A stretch of 64,000 nt of DNA from M3007 sp041741155 (GTDB taxonomy: Bacteria; Bacteroidota; Bacteroidia; Chitinophagales; Saprospiraceae), in assembly GCA_041741155.1 (NCBI GenBank), contig JBGSKO010000151.1, positions 74,218 through 138,217 of the forward strand, written 5' to 3'. How positions within the stretch are numbered: the stretch's first letter is position 1; each line of letters begins with the position of its first letter. Shown piece after piece: positions 16,928 through 24,119 of the stretch. The notes beneath the pieces were generated by a model, which did no database searches, was not told where the DNA came from, and worked only from the letters and a program-made list of their open reading frames with translations. Position numbers and translations under genes: made by a program.

Positions 16928-17287
16928 ATGAAACACCTGTTAACATTACTGATTTCCATGGCCTTCGTGGGATTTGCCTGCTCGCCCAAAACGGCGCCGA
17001 CCGCATCGCAAAAAACCGCAGTGCCCAAAGTAACCTACGCCGCCGACATTAGTCCGCTGCTGCTTGGCAAATGTACACCATGCCACTACCCAAGCCAACA
17101 AGGGAAAAAAGCACCGCTGGACAACTACGCAGCCGTTCAAACGCACATCAACGACATCCTCATGCGGGTTGAGTTGCCGCAAACCGATGCCAAGTTCATG
17201 CCGTTCAAATTGAAAAAACCGGCACTGACGGCGGATGAAATTGCCCTGCTGAAAAACTGGGCCCGGGGCGGATTTGTGCAAGAGTAA
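16928..17287 (+). CDS. Small lipoprotein with a CxxCH haem-binding motif
   Basis: The 119-residue protein has a lipoprotein signal (ISMAFVGFACSP) and the motif CTPCH at residues 49-53, after YAADISPLLLGK. The layout YAxDIxPLLxxxCxxCHxP followed by TADEIALLKNWARGG is that of the Planctomycete/Bacteroidota cytochrome-c-like domain, so it probably carries one covalent haem. The expected distal Met may be M72 or M84. It could transfer electrons at the membrane or be a sensor-like subunit. It follows phoH after 31 bp and ends in a hairpin terminator. Confidence 0.7.
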   Translation: MKHLLTLLISMAFVGFACSPKTAPTASQKTAVPKVTYAADISPLLLGKCTPCHYPSQQGKKAPLDNYAAVQTHINDILMRVELPQTDAKFMPFKLKKPALTADEIALLKNWARGGFVQE

Positions 17288-17314
17288 AGTAATTCAATAT
17301 TCCAGCATAATAGC

Positions 17315-17366
17315 AGTGCCCGTAGCATACAGCGGTATTTGGCTGTTCGTTACGGGCACTTTTTTA
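17315..17366 (+). terminator. Rho-independent terminator
   Basis: A 10-bp stem (agtgcccgta at 17315-17324 with its complement at 17351-17360) is followed by a run of T. It ends the CxxCH lipoprotein transcript. Confidence 0.75.
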
Positions 17367-17383
17367 TTCCTGTGGTCGAAGAA

Positions 17384-20293
17384 TCATCCTCCACTACCCT
17401 CATCCACTTCCAGCCCCTGCCGTATCCCCTTCTCTATCGGCGATACCCCCCGTTCCATCCATTTCGGTGCGGGCGCTCCGAGCAGGTAGTGGTCGAAAAA
17501 CTGCTGCATACGCGTCTGGAAATCTATGCGGTTTTGCAACTTGACCGGCCAGTGCGGCTCATCGTTGTAGTTCAGCATCCAGGCGGGTTTATTGAGCCGG
17601 CGCAGGCCGGAAAAAAGCTCAATGCCCTGGTACCAGGGCACGGCGCCGTCCTTGTCGTTGTGGAGGATTAGCAGGGGCGTTTGCACCTTGTCTAAGGAAA
17701 ATAGCGGTGAGTTTTCGAGGTAGCGCATGGGGTACTCCCACAACGAACCACCGATGCGGCTCTGCTGGTGTTCGTACTGGAATTGCCGGATCAGGCCCGA
17801 CTCCCAGCGCACGCCGCCGTAGGCCGATGTCATGTTGGCTACCGGCGCACCCGCTTCTGCGCAGACGAAGAGGCTGGTGCGCGTCACAATGTACGCTGCC
17901 TGATAGCCGCCCCAGGAGTGCCCCTGCATCGCCACCCGTTTGGGGTCCACAAAACCTTTATCCATCAGGGCAGTCACGCCGCTCATCACCGCGTCGTAGG
18001 CGCTCTCGCCGGGGTAGCCCGTGCGGTACGGGATGTCGGGCGCGAACACCAGATAGCCCCGGCTGGCGTACATGGTGAAGTTGATGGTGGAGCGGTGCAC
18101 GTCCGGCGCGCGATGCTGGTGCAGGCCGTCGGAGAGTTTTTCGTAAAAATTGACTAGCATCGGGTACTGTTTTTTCGGGTCAAAACCGTCGGGTTTGATC
18201 AACAGCCCCTCCAGCGTTTCGCCCGAAAGGGAGGTCCAGCGCACCATTTCGATGCTACCCCAGCGGTACTCGGCCTGCTGCGGATTGGCGTTGGAAACTT
18301 GTCCTCCCCCGCCATACGATGGCGCCGTGTAATAGAGGTCGGGGAACGTGTGGTAGTTCTGGCGGGTAAAAACCACCGCTTCCGATTTTTGAGCCTTGAC
18401 CGGGTTGCGGGTGTAGCTGTATGCACCGCCGAGCCAGGGCGAGACCGTACCGGTTTTCAGGTCAAGCCAGGCATAACCTTCGTTTTTGGTGGCCTCGTCG
18501 AAGTGGTGCAGCAGCAGGCGCGCGTCCGGTGCAATGGTGCGCTCATCCGGGTCGAGGCGGATGTAGCGGTAAGTCGTTTTGCTTTCGCGGCCGTTGGTCA
18601 GGCGCCGGGGGGCGACCTGGCCGGTCGGGTCGGTTTTCCAGATATCGTAGCGGTCGTAGTGCAACAGGGCGGCATCGTTTTCGAGCCAGCCGGCTACGCC
18701 ATACGGGTTTGGGTAGTCGGGCACATCGGTTTCTTCGTTGAAAAATGCCACCGTGCGGTTGTCGGTGAGCCGGGCGGTTTGGCCGCGGCGGGCATCCCAG
18801 GCAAACCAGGCAGTATCCGGCTCGCTCCACCAGAGCGCGAAATTTGCCGAAGGCGACAAGCTGGGTATGCAACGCAGCGCTTCGATGATCCGCCGTTTCT
18901 CGCCGGTATTCAGGCTCACGGCATACACGTCGCGCGGGGCGTCGCCTTCCCACTGGCGCAGGTGGGCGTACGGTTCCTCGGAGATACCCAGCGCGAGATT
19001 GGCGTCGCGCTGCTGCTGGAAACGCCATTCGGGAATATCCGGTGAGCCAAGCGGGACGAAGTGACGACGCTCCCCCTTTGGCGGCGCCAAATGACACACC
19101 ACGGGGTAGCTGCGCTTTTTGTCGGCTTCCATGCGCTTGGCTTGCTCGGTGTAGAACCGGTTTTGGGTCCAGGACCACACCTCCACCTGCACGATCTCCT
19201 CGGGCAGCAGGGTGGTGTCTTGCAGCGGCAGCGGCGGGGCTATGCCGAAGTAGAGTTTGCTGCCGTCCTCGCTGAACTCGGGCCGAGCGTGTTCGCTCAG
19301 CCCCCAGCGTTCGGGCTGGCTGGGCAGGAAAGTGCTGCCGGTGTCGGCCAGTACTTCGGCGGCAGGCAGGTTTTCCGACCAATAGTGCAACTGCCATGGA
19401 CGGACGCGGGCTTTGGTGGTGTCGGTGTCGGCGAGGAAAGCCGCCTGTCGGCCCCAGTCGTCGAGCGCCAGTTGGGAAAATTTGCCTTTTTCGGCCTGGA
19501 ACAGCGGTTGCAGCAAGGCTTGTCCGCAGTCGAACCGATATACCCCGGCGACAAAGGCCGAGTCGCGTCCGGTACTGTGCAGCAGCAGGGCAGGGCCGCG
19601 TTTGGCGAAGCGGTAGTCTCGAACAAATGGCATGGTATCTTGCCGGCCGGTGCCCAAATTGCACAGTACCAGACGAGAGCCGTTTTCTTTGGTATCCTCT
19701 TTTTTGGCCTTTTTGGCTTTTTCTTCCGGTGCCGGTTTGGCTGTTTTGGTGCTGTCGGATTCGACTTCCTTTTTGGGTTTTTCCTCTTTGGCAGGCTCTA
19801 ATTGGTAAGCTAACCAGCCCGACCATTTTTCCGGCAGGGCGTAGCTGCGCACGTCGGGGATTTTTTGCAGCGCGCCGGTGGCCAGTGCGTACACGCCCAG
19901 CGAATCCTTGGACAAATCCTCGTCTTTCACCTTGCGTCGGCGCTGCGCCTTGAGGGTGTCCAGTGCGGGTTTTATTTTAAAAACCAGATACTGGCCGTCG
20001 TAGGAAAACTTCGGGTCGGCGGCGCGGGCGAATGTGGTGGTTTGCGCTGTGCGGGCATCCCAGAGGCAGAGCGCGTTGTCGCCCTCCGTGGTGGGTGTGA
20101 GCAGATAGGCTACCCACTGGCCGTCGGGTGTGATTTGCTGGCGCTCGATTTTGCGCCAGCGGTGTACATCGGCGATCTCGAGCGCGCGTTTTTCCACTAC
20201 CGGATCGGGGATCGGGGTGGGGCGTTTTTTTGCCGGACGTTGGGCGAAAAGCAGGACGGGGAGGAAGATGAACAGGAGAGCAAAGAGCCGCAT
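17384..20293 (-). CDS. Secreted S9-family (prolyl oligopeptidase) peptidase
   Basis: The 969-residue protein has a signal peptide (MRLFALLFIFLPVLLFAQ), a long beta-propeller-like region and a C-terminal alpha/beta-hydrolase domain. The catalytic Ser is S793 in GHSWGGYQAAY; the Asp is probably in LHNDKDGAVPW and the His in NDEPHWPV. Such enzymes cleave short peptides after Pro or Ala in the periplasm. A Lys/Glu-rich insert of about 45 residues (19,670-19,800) interrupts the propeller. No sorting domain is present, in contrast to the T9SS fragment just upstream. The start at 20293 was chosen for the signal peptide. Confidence 0.9.
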   Translation of the reverse strand: MRLFALLFIFLPVLLFAQRPAKKRPTPIPDPVVEKRALEIADVHRWRKIERQQITPDGQWVAYLLTPTTEGDNALCLWDARTAQTTTFARAADPKFSYDGQYLVFKIKPALDTLKAQRRRKVKDEDLSKDSLGVYALATGALQKIPDVRSYALPEKWSGWLAYQLEPAKEEKPKKEVESDSTKTAKPAPEEKAKKAKKEDTKENGSRLVLCNLGTGRQDTMPFVRDYRFAKRGPALLLHSTGRDSAFVAGVYRFDCGQALLQPLFQAEKGKFSQLALDDWGRQAAFLADTDTTKARVRPWQLHYWSENLPAAEVLADTGSTFLPSQPERWGLSEHARPEFSEDGSKLYFGIAPPLPLQDTTLLPEEIVQVEVWSWTQNRFYTEQAKRMEADKKRSYPVVCHLAPPKGERRHFVPLGSPDIPEWRFQQQRDANLALGISEEPYAHLRQWEGDAPRDVYAVSLNTGEKRRIIEALRCIPSLSPSANFALWWSEPDTAWFAWDARRGQTARLTDNRTVAFFNEETDVPDYPNPYGVAGWLENDAALLHYDRYDIWKTDPTGQVAPRRLTNGRESKTTYRYIRLDPDERTIAPDARLLLHHFDEATKNEGYAWLDLKTGTVSPWLGGAYSYTRNPVKAQKSEAVVFTRQNYHTFPDLYYTAPSYGGGGQVSNANPQQAEYRWGSIEMVRWTSLSGETLEGLLIKPDGFDPKKQYPMLVNFYEKLSDGLHQHRAPDVHRSTINFTMYASRGYLVFAPDIPYRTGYPGESAYDAVMSGVTALMDKGFVDPKRVAMQGHSWGGYQAAYIVTRTSLFVCAEAGAPVANMTSAYGGVRWESGLIRQFQYEHQQSRIGGSLWEYPMRYLENSPLFSLDKVQTPLLILHNDKDGAVPWYQGIELFSGLRRLNKPAWMLNYNDEPHWPVKLQNRIDFQTRMQQFFDHYLLGAPAPKWMERGVSPIEKGIRQGLEVDEGSGG

Positions 20294-20309
20294 GTGTGTA
20301 TTATTTTGG

Positions 20310-20341
20310 GCGAAGTACGGAAAAAAGCGCGGGTGCCTCAA
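20310..20341 (-). promoter_or_regulatory. Possible promoter of the S9 peptidase
   Basis: On the minus strand TTG (20339-20341) lies 21 bp before tacttcgc (20310-20317), a degenerate TAnnTTTG. It sits between the T9SS gene remnant and the start codon at 20293. Confidence 0.3.
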
Positions 20342-20362
20342 CTTTCCGGCTACTACTTCGCT

Positions 20363-20415
20363 CCTCACGGCACCCGATCAATCTTCCCGCCCTTCAAAAT
20401 GCGGCCCTCCGCGTC
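20363..20415. repeat. 53-bp direct repeat, copy 1 (at the XisI side)
   Basis: This stretch is identical, base for base, to 21317-21369 in the same orientation. On the minus strand it reads DAEGRILKGGKIDRVP and a stop, the end of a T9SS sorting domain. The two copies bracket xisH and xisI. Confidence 0.9.
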
Positions 20416-20496
20416 CCGCACCGCGTAAAAGTATATGCCGGCGGGCAGGTACGAGAGGTCTATCTGGTTGTATCCGTCTATCACCCGGCGATCAAG
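20365..20496 (-). pseudogene. Remnant of the C-terminal end of a T9SS sorting-domain gene
   Basis: The minus strand reads GYNQIDLSYLPAGIYFYAVR directly followed by DAEGRILKGGKIDRVP and a stop at 20365-20367. This is the last ~36 residues of a type A sorting domain (LSYLPAGIYFYAV is diagnostic). The frame is closed at 20497-20499, inside the end of xisI, so no body of the gene remains. The most likely history is loss of a T9SS gene when the XisH/XisI cassette arrived. Confidence 0.75.
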
Positions 20497-20833
20497 CTAC
20501 GGCAAAATCGGTGTACTGCCGGTGGTATTCGGGGTAGTAGGCAAGCACGATGTCTTGGGGCGAAATGCCCTTTTCGAGCAGAAGCGCGGCAAGCCCTTCC
20601 TCGCTGTTGTCTTCTTGAATCCAGATATGCTCGTCTACGATGTCGGCATGGAAAATGACGGAAAATACGCGTTCGCTTTTATCCCAACCTATAGCGAGCA
20701 ACTGATACCGGAGATGCTGATCATCTGTCAGTACCGAGTAATCCACCTTAGGCAAGTTGGCGCCCGACAGGTAGTCGGCATAGTTTTTCATAGCCGATAC
20801 GAGGTTTTTTTTCAAGAATGCTGCTTTATCCAT
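20492..20833 (-). CDS. xisI: XisI family protein
   Basis: The 113-residue protein matches XisI: YLSGANLPKVDYSVLTDDQHLRYQLLAIGW after an N-terminal helix, HIWIQEDNSEEGLAALLLEKG and DIVLAYYPEYHRQYTDFAVA at the end. XisI was named in Anabaena as a factor controlling excision of the fdxN element, but such pairs occur in cyanobacteria and Bacteroidota far from such elements, and their molecular role is not settled. Its start overlaps the end of xisH by 22 bp, so the two are translated from one transcript. Confidence 0.88.
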   Translation of the reverse strand: MDKAAFLKKNLVSAMKNYADYLSGANLPKVDYSVLTDDQHLRYQLLAIGWDKSERVFSVIFHADIVDEHIWIQEDNSEEGLAALLLEKGISPQDIVLAYYPEYHRQYTDFAVA

Positions 20834-21237
20834 GCTGTGATTGTTTTCAGGTTTGTGTCATACAAAATCAAGTTCATCCCCAAATCGGCAATAATTTCTT
20901 GTGCCCACTCAAATTTTGACAATCGGTAATAGACAAAATCAGGCAATGCCACAAAAAGCGTCCGCTCCGGTTCATTCTTGGACAAAATTTTTTTGTACAC
21001 AAAGTATTGGCCGACAGCCAGCAGGAAGTCGTGCATCATCGAAATGTGAACAAAACTTTTGACTTCTACTGCGATTCGTTCGCGGTGCCGCTCGGCAGTA
21101 ATGATTTTTTCTGCTCCCAAATCCGTCTGCAACCCGCCGTCTTTTTTTCGGTGCAGCAGGTACGGATCATGCGTCATTATCCAGCCCTCGTTTTCGAGGG
21201 CCTCTTTTACCAGAGCGTGAAAAATATCTCTTGCCAA
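20812..21237 (-). CDS. xisH: XisH family protein (restriction-endonuclease-like fold)
   Basis: The 141-residue protein begins LARDIFHALVKEALENEGW, the conserved start of XisH, from a TTG codon. It carries TDLGAEKI and IAVEVKSF, which fit the D...ExK pattern of PD-(D/E)XK nuclease folds, the superfamily to which XisH is assigned. An ATG 57 bases further upstream (21294) overlaps the promoter, so the TTG at 21237 is preferred. With XisI it forms a compact two-gene unit. It may be a nuclease controlled by XisI, as in a toxin-antitoxin or defence pair; that is inference. Confidence 0.88.
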   Translation of the reverse strand: MARDIFHALVKEALENEGWIMTHDPYLLHRKKDGGLQTDLGAEKIITAERHRERIAVEVKSFVHISMMHDFLLAVGQYFVYKKILSKNEPERTLFVALPDFVYYRLSKFEWAQEIIADLGMNLILYDTNLKTITAWIKQHS

Positions 21238-21261
21238 GTGTTTGGAGGGTTGTTTGAAAGA

Positions 21262-21294
21262 CAAAGTTACATGAATCACGCACACAAAGCACAA
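21262..21294 (-). promoter_or_regulatory. Promoter of xisH-xisI
   Basis: On the minus strand TTG (21292-21294) is followed after 22 bp by taactttg (21262-21269), a perfect TAnnTTTG. The transcript would start about 20 bases before the TTG start codon. The promoter lies inside the bracketing repeats. Confidence 0.55.
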
Positions 21295-21316
21295 GGAGTT
21301 TGCTTCCCCATGATGC

Positions 21317-21369
21317 CCTCACGGCACCCGATCAATCTTCCCGCCCTTCAAAATGCGGCCCTCCGCGTC
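21317..21369. repeat. 53-bp direct repeat, copy 2 (upstream of xisH)
   Basis: This copy is identical to 20363-20415. On its upstream side (minus strand) the sequence is unrelated to a T9SS domain, so only the last 16 residues of the sorting domain are present here. Confidence 0.9.
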
Positions 21370-21449
21370 GCTCGTGTTTTTTACCATTCAAAAACAACCA
21401 CCGTGCGCCGTAACCGCCTTACTTTTCGCCGCAACATACCGTTCAAATT

Positions 21450-22859
21450 ATGAAAATCAAATTCTGCGGCGCCGCCCGCGAGGTCACCGGCTCCAGCCAC
21501 CTCATCACCCTGGAAGATAATTTCAAAATCCTGCTCGACTGCGGCCTGTACCAGGGCGGCGATGCCGATGAGGAAGATCATCCGATGGAGGATTTCAACG
21601 AAAAATGGCAATACAACCCGAAGGAAATTGACTGCCTTATCCTCAGCCATGCGCACATTGATCACTCCGGCCGCGTGCCCAAGTTGGTTGCCGACGGCTT
21701 CCGGGGCAGCATTTATGCTACGCACGCTACCCGCGATTTGTGTTCGATCATGCTGATGGATTCGGGAAGAATTCAGGAGTCCGACGCTTTTTATAAGAAC
21801 AAACACCGGAAGCCAGACGAGCCGGAAAAAAAACCGCTCTATGTGGTGGAGGACGTGCGTAACGCGCTGGAGCGATTTACCAGCTACAATTACGAGCAAT
21901 GGTTCCAGATACATCCGAAGGTGCGGGTACTCTTCCGTGATGCCGGCCACATCCTCGGCAGCGCCACAGTCACCCTGGAAATCAAGGAAGGCGACCGCAC
22001 CATCCGGTTTGGATTCACAGGCGACATCGGCCGGCCGCACCGCCCCATCCTCGGCGATCCACTGCCCATGCCTGAGGTGGATTACCTGATTTGCGAAAGC
22101 ACCTACGGCGACCGCGAACACGAGTCGGCGCCCGGCGAGGCCGAACACCTGATCCATGTCGTACAACATACCTGTGTGGAGAAAAGAGGCAAACTGATTA
22201 TCCCGGCTTTTTCTGTGGGCCGTACGCAGGAGATCGTCTATATGCTTGACCAGTTGCACCATGCCGGCAAACTACCCAAGGTGCCCGTGTATGTGGACAG
22301 CCCCCTGGCCATCAATGCTACCGAGGTCTTTCTTAACCACCCCGAGTGTTTCGACCACCAGCTGCACCAGTATATGCTGGAAAACGAAGACCCCTTTGGA
22401 TTCAACGGCCTGCACTACATCCGCTCGGTAGAAGCCAGCAAGGCGCTCAACACTTCTCACAACCCCTGCATCATCATTTCGGCGTCCGGCATGATGAACG
22501 CCGGGCGCGTCAAGCACCACCTGTTCAACAACATGGAAAACCACCGCAATACCTTCCTGATGGTGGGCTATTGCACGCCCAATACCCCCGGCGGGCGCCT
22601 GCGCGATGGCGCCAAGAGCCTGTATCTCTTCGGCCAAAACAGACAGGTACTGGCCGACGTGGAAATCATGGACTCTTTCTCGGCCCACGGCGACCGCCAG
22701 GAAATGCTCGATTTCTTGCGCAACCAGCAGAAATCCCTAAAAAAACTGTGGCTCGTACACGGTACGATGGATCGCCAGGAAAAATGGCGCGAGTACCTGA
22801 CTCAAAACGGTTTTTCCAATGTGGAAATACCGGAACTGGGGCATGAGGAAGTGCTTTAA
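21450..22859 (+). CDS. MBL-fold beta-CASP nuclease (RNA-specificity domain)
   Basis: The 469-residue cytoplasmic protein starts MKIKFCGAAREVTGSSHLI and contains the metallo-beta-lactamase motif SHAHIDHSGRVPKL, RDAGHILGSATVTL, GFTGDIGRPH and CESTYGDREH, then a beta-CASP domain (IPAFSVGRTQEIVY, PVYVDSPLA) and the KH-like end DSFSAHGDRQEML. This is the YSH1/CPSF73-like group of two-zinc RNases. It is likely an exo- or endoribonuclease. It is divergent from the xisHI cassette, and its 5' region abuts the repeat copy at 21317. Confidence 0.9.
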   Translation: MKIKFCGAAREVTGSSHLITLEDNFKILLDCGLYQGGDADEEDHPMEDFNEKWQYNPKEIDCLILSHAHIDHSGRVPKLVADGFRGSIYATHATRDLCSIMLMDSGRIQESDAFYKNKHRKPDEPEKKPLYVVEDVRNALERFTSYNYEQWFQIHPKVRVLFRDAGHILGSATVTLEIKEGDRTIRFGFTGDIGRPHRPILGDPLPMPEVDYLICESTYGDREHESAPGEAEHLIHVVQHTCVEKRGKLIIPAFSVGRTQEIVYMLDQLHHAGKLPKVPVYVDSPLAINATEVFLNHPECFDHQLHQYMLENEDPFGFNGLHYIRSVEASKALNTSHNPCIIISASGMMNAGRVKHHLFNNMENHRNTFLMVGYCTPNTPGGRLRDGAKSLYLFGQNRQVLADVEIMDSFSAHGDRQEMLDFLRNQQKSLKKLWLVHGTMDRQEKWREYLTQNGFSNVEIPELGHEEVL

Positions 22860-22930
22860 GTCTTTGTTTATCACGCTTGTCCACCGTGCTGTTCGCTACC
22901 GGCCAACCGCGCAAAGTCAACCGCTGTCCG

Positions 22931-23623
22931 ATGGAAATATCAAAGTGGATCGTCAGCACCCGCAACAAACTCAAACTGGCATTCGCACTCACAGGCGCGG
23001 TCACCCTGCTTCTGTTGGCAAAATGGGTGGAGCAAGGTGAGGTGGAACGTATGGACAAATCCTTCCTGTCCATCTATGCAGACCGGCTCGTGCCCGCGAC
23101 CGCCATTTTTGATATCCGGGAAAATATGCACCGGAAGCAGGTGGCCATGGAGGGAATGTTGTACGCCAAGAGCCACATTGACCTGTTGTCGGCTACGACC
23201 CTCGCTACTTGCAATACAGCGATTGGCGGTCTGTTAGCCGACTACAAAAAAACCTATTTCCTGAAAAAAGAGGCCAATTATCTCGAAGCGTTTGAGGCCG
23301 GCCTGCTCGCTTACAACCAGCGCGAAAAGGTAATTCTGGGCCACCTGACCAATGGAGATATCTGCTCGGCAACGCAAATCTATGAGCGCGAAGCCGTTCG
23401 GCACTTTACAGACGCCACGCAAAAACTCACCGAACTCAACCACATTCAATCGGAGATCGGCAAGGAAATGCTGGCCGGTTCTCAAAAGTCCATGGCCAGT
23501 TTTTTGTTATTGTCCAAGTTGGAGTTGGGTCTGATCGTGCTGTTCAGTGTGCTGGCGCACATCCTGATTTACGCCTCAAGGGCAGTCATCCAGCGCAAGA
23601 TCGAGACCTTTAATATGAACTAA
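22931..23623 (+). CDS. Membrane protein with a four-helix-bundle (MCP-type) sensor domain and no output domain
   Basis: The 230-residue protein has an N-terminal membrane helix (LAFALTGAVTLLLLAKW), a periplasmic helical stretch of about 150 residues (VERMDKSFLSIYADRLVPAT, then helices ending IGKEMLAGSQKSMASF) and a second membrane helix (LELGLIVLFSVLAHILIYA) followed by a 10-residue tail. It resembles the 4HB_MCP ligand domain of chemoreceptors, but there is no HAMP, signalling or kinase domain. The start at 22931 places the membrane anchor at the N-terminus. It follows the beta-CASP gene by 71 bp. Confidence 0.72.
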   Translation: MEISKWIVSTRNKLKLAFALTGAVTLLLLAKWVEQGEVERMDKSFLSIYADRLVPATAIFDIRENMHRKQVAMEGMLYAKSHIDLLSATTLATCNTAIGGLLADYKKTYFLKKEANYLEAFEAGLLAYNQREKVILGHLTNGDICSATQIYEREAVRHFTDATQKLTELNHIQSEIGKEMLAGSQKSMASFLLLSKLELGLIVLFSVLAHILIYASRAVIQRKIETFNMN

Positions 23624-23661
23624 TGGCGCAGCCGGGTTGCTCTCGCCCGCGCCATTAGTTC
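23617..23661. terminator. Bidirectional hairpin terminator
   Basis: A perfect 13-bp inverted repeat (gaactaatggcgc at 23617-23629, its complement at 23649-23661) with a 19-base loop separates two convergent genes. The stop codon of the 4HB gene lies inside the stem. Confidence 0.75.
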
Positions 23662-23668
23662 ATTTATT

Positions 23669-23986
23669 TTACGCCTGCGCCGGCGGCGTGTTGAAATTCA
23701 TCGGCGGCAGTTGCGGGTGCTCCGGTTCTTCGATTTTCCCAAACTGCATTTCATACTTGTTGACGTTGTCTTTCAGGGCGTACAGCAATCGCTTGGCATG
23801 CTGTGGGGTGAGAATGACGCGCGATTTCACTTTGGCCTTGGGCACATTAGGCATGAGGCGGATGAAATCCACTACAAACTCGGAGTTCGAGTGCGAAATG
23901 ATGGCCAGATTGGAGTACACCCCCTCTGCGGTCTCTTCCGAAATTTCGATATTGATGGCCGGTTGTTGATTCGTATTTTCTGCCAT
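23669..23986 (-). CDS. DUF3467 family protein
   Basis: The 105-residue protein matches DUF3467: INIEISEETAEGVYSNLAII, SEFVVDFIRLMPNVPKAKV, SRVILTPQHAKRLLYALKDN and a C-terminal Pro-rich tail. It is a small cytoplasmic protein of unknown role, conserved in Bacteroidota and many other bacteria. A TAnnTTTG-like tacctttg on the minus strand at 24043-24050, with TTG 24 bp further upstream, may be its promoter. Confidence 0.85.
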   Translation of the reverse strand: MAENTNQQPAINIEISEETAEGVYSNLAIISHSNSEFVVDFIRLMPNVPKAKVKSRVILTPQHAKRLLYALKDNVNKYEMQFGKIEEPEHPQLPPMNFNTPPAQA

Positions 23987-24119
23987 GACGTAGATTGTAG
24001 GTTGTTATTTGCGTAATAATTAGTGTTCAAAAATTAGGTGCGCAAAGGTACGGCAAAAAACGCTCCGGGTTTTGCAAGGATATAACTGGCGGAACAAGAG
24101 GAATTGCGATTTTTGCCGC

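Noticed and set aside
18543..19826. Minus-strand frame of about 427 codons inside the S9 peptidase gene, in another frame
   Set aside because: Arg/Pro-rich shadow without family features; the S9 frame has all catalytic motifs.
21237..21294. ATG start of XisH at 21294
   Set aside because: It overlaps the TTG box of the promoter, and the residues before LARDIF are not family-like; the TTG at 21237 fits better.
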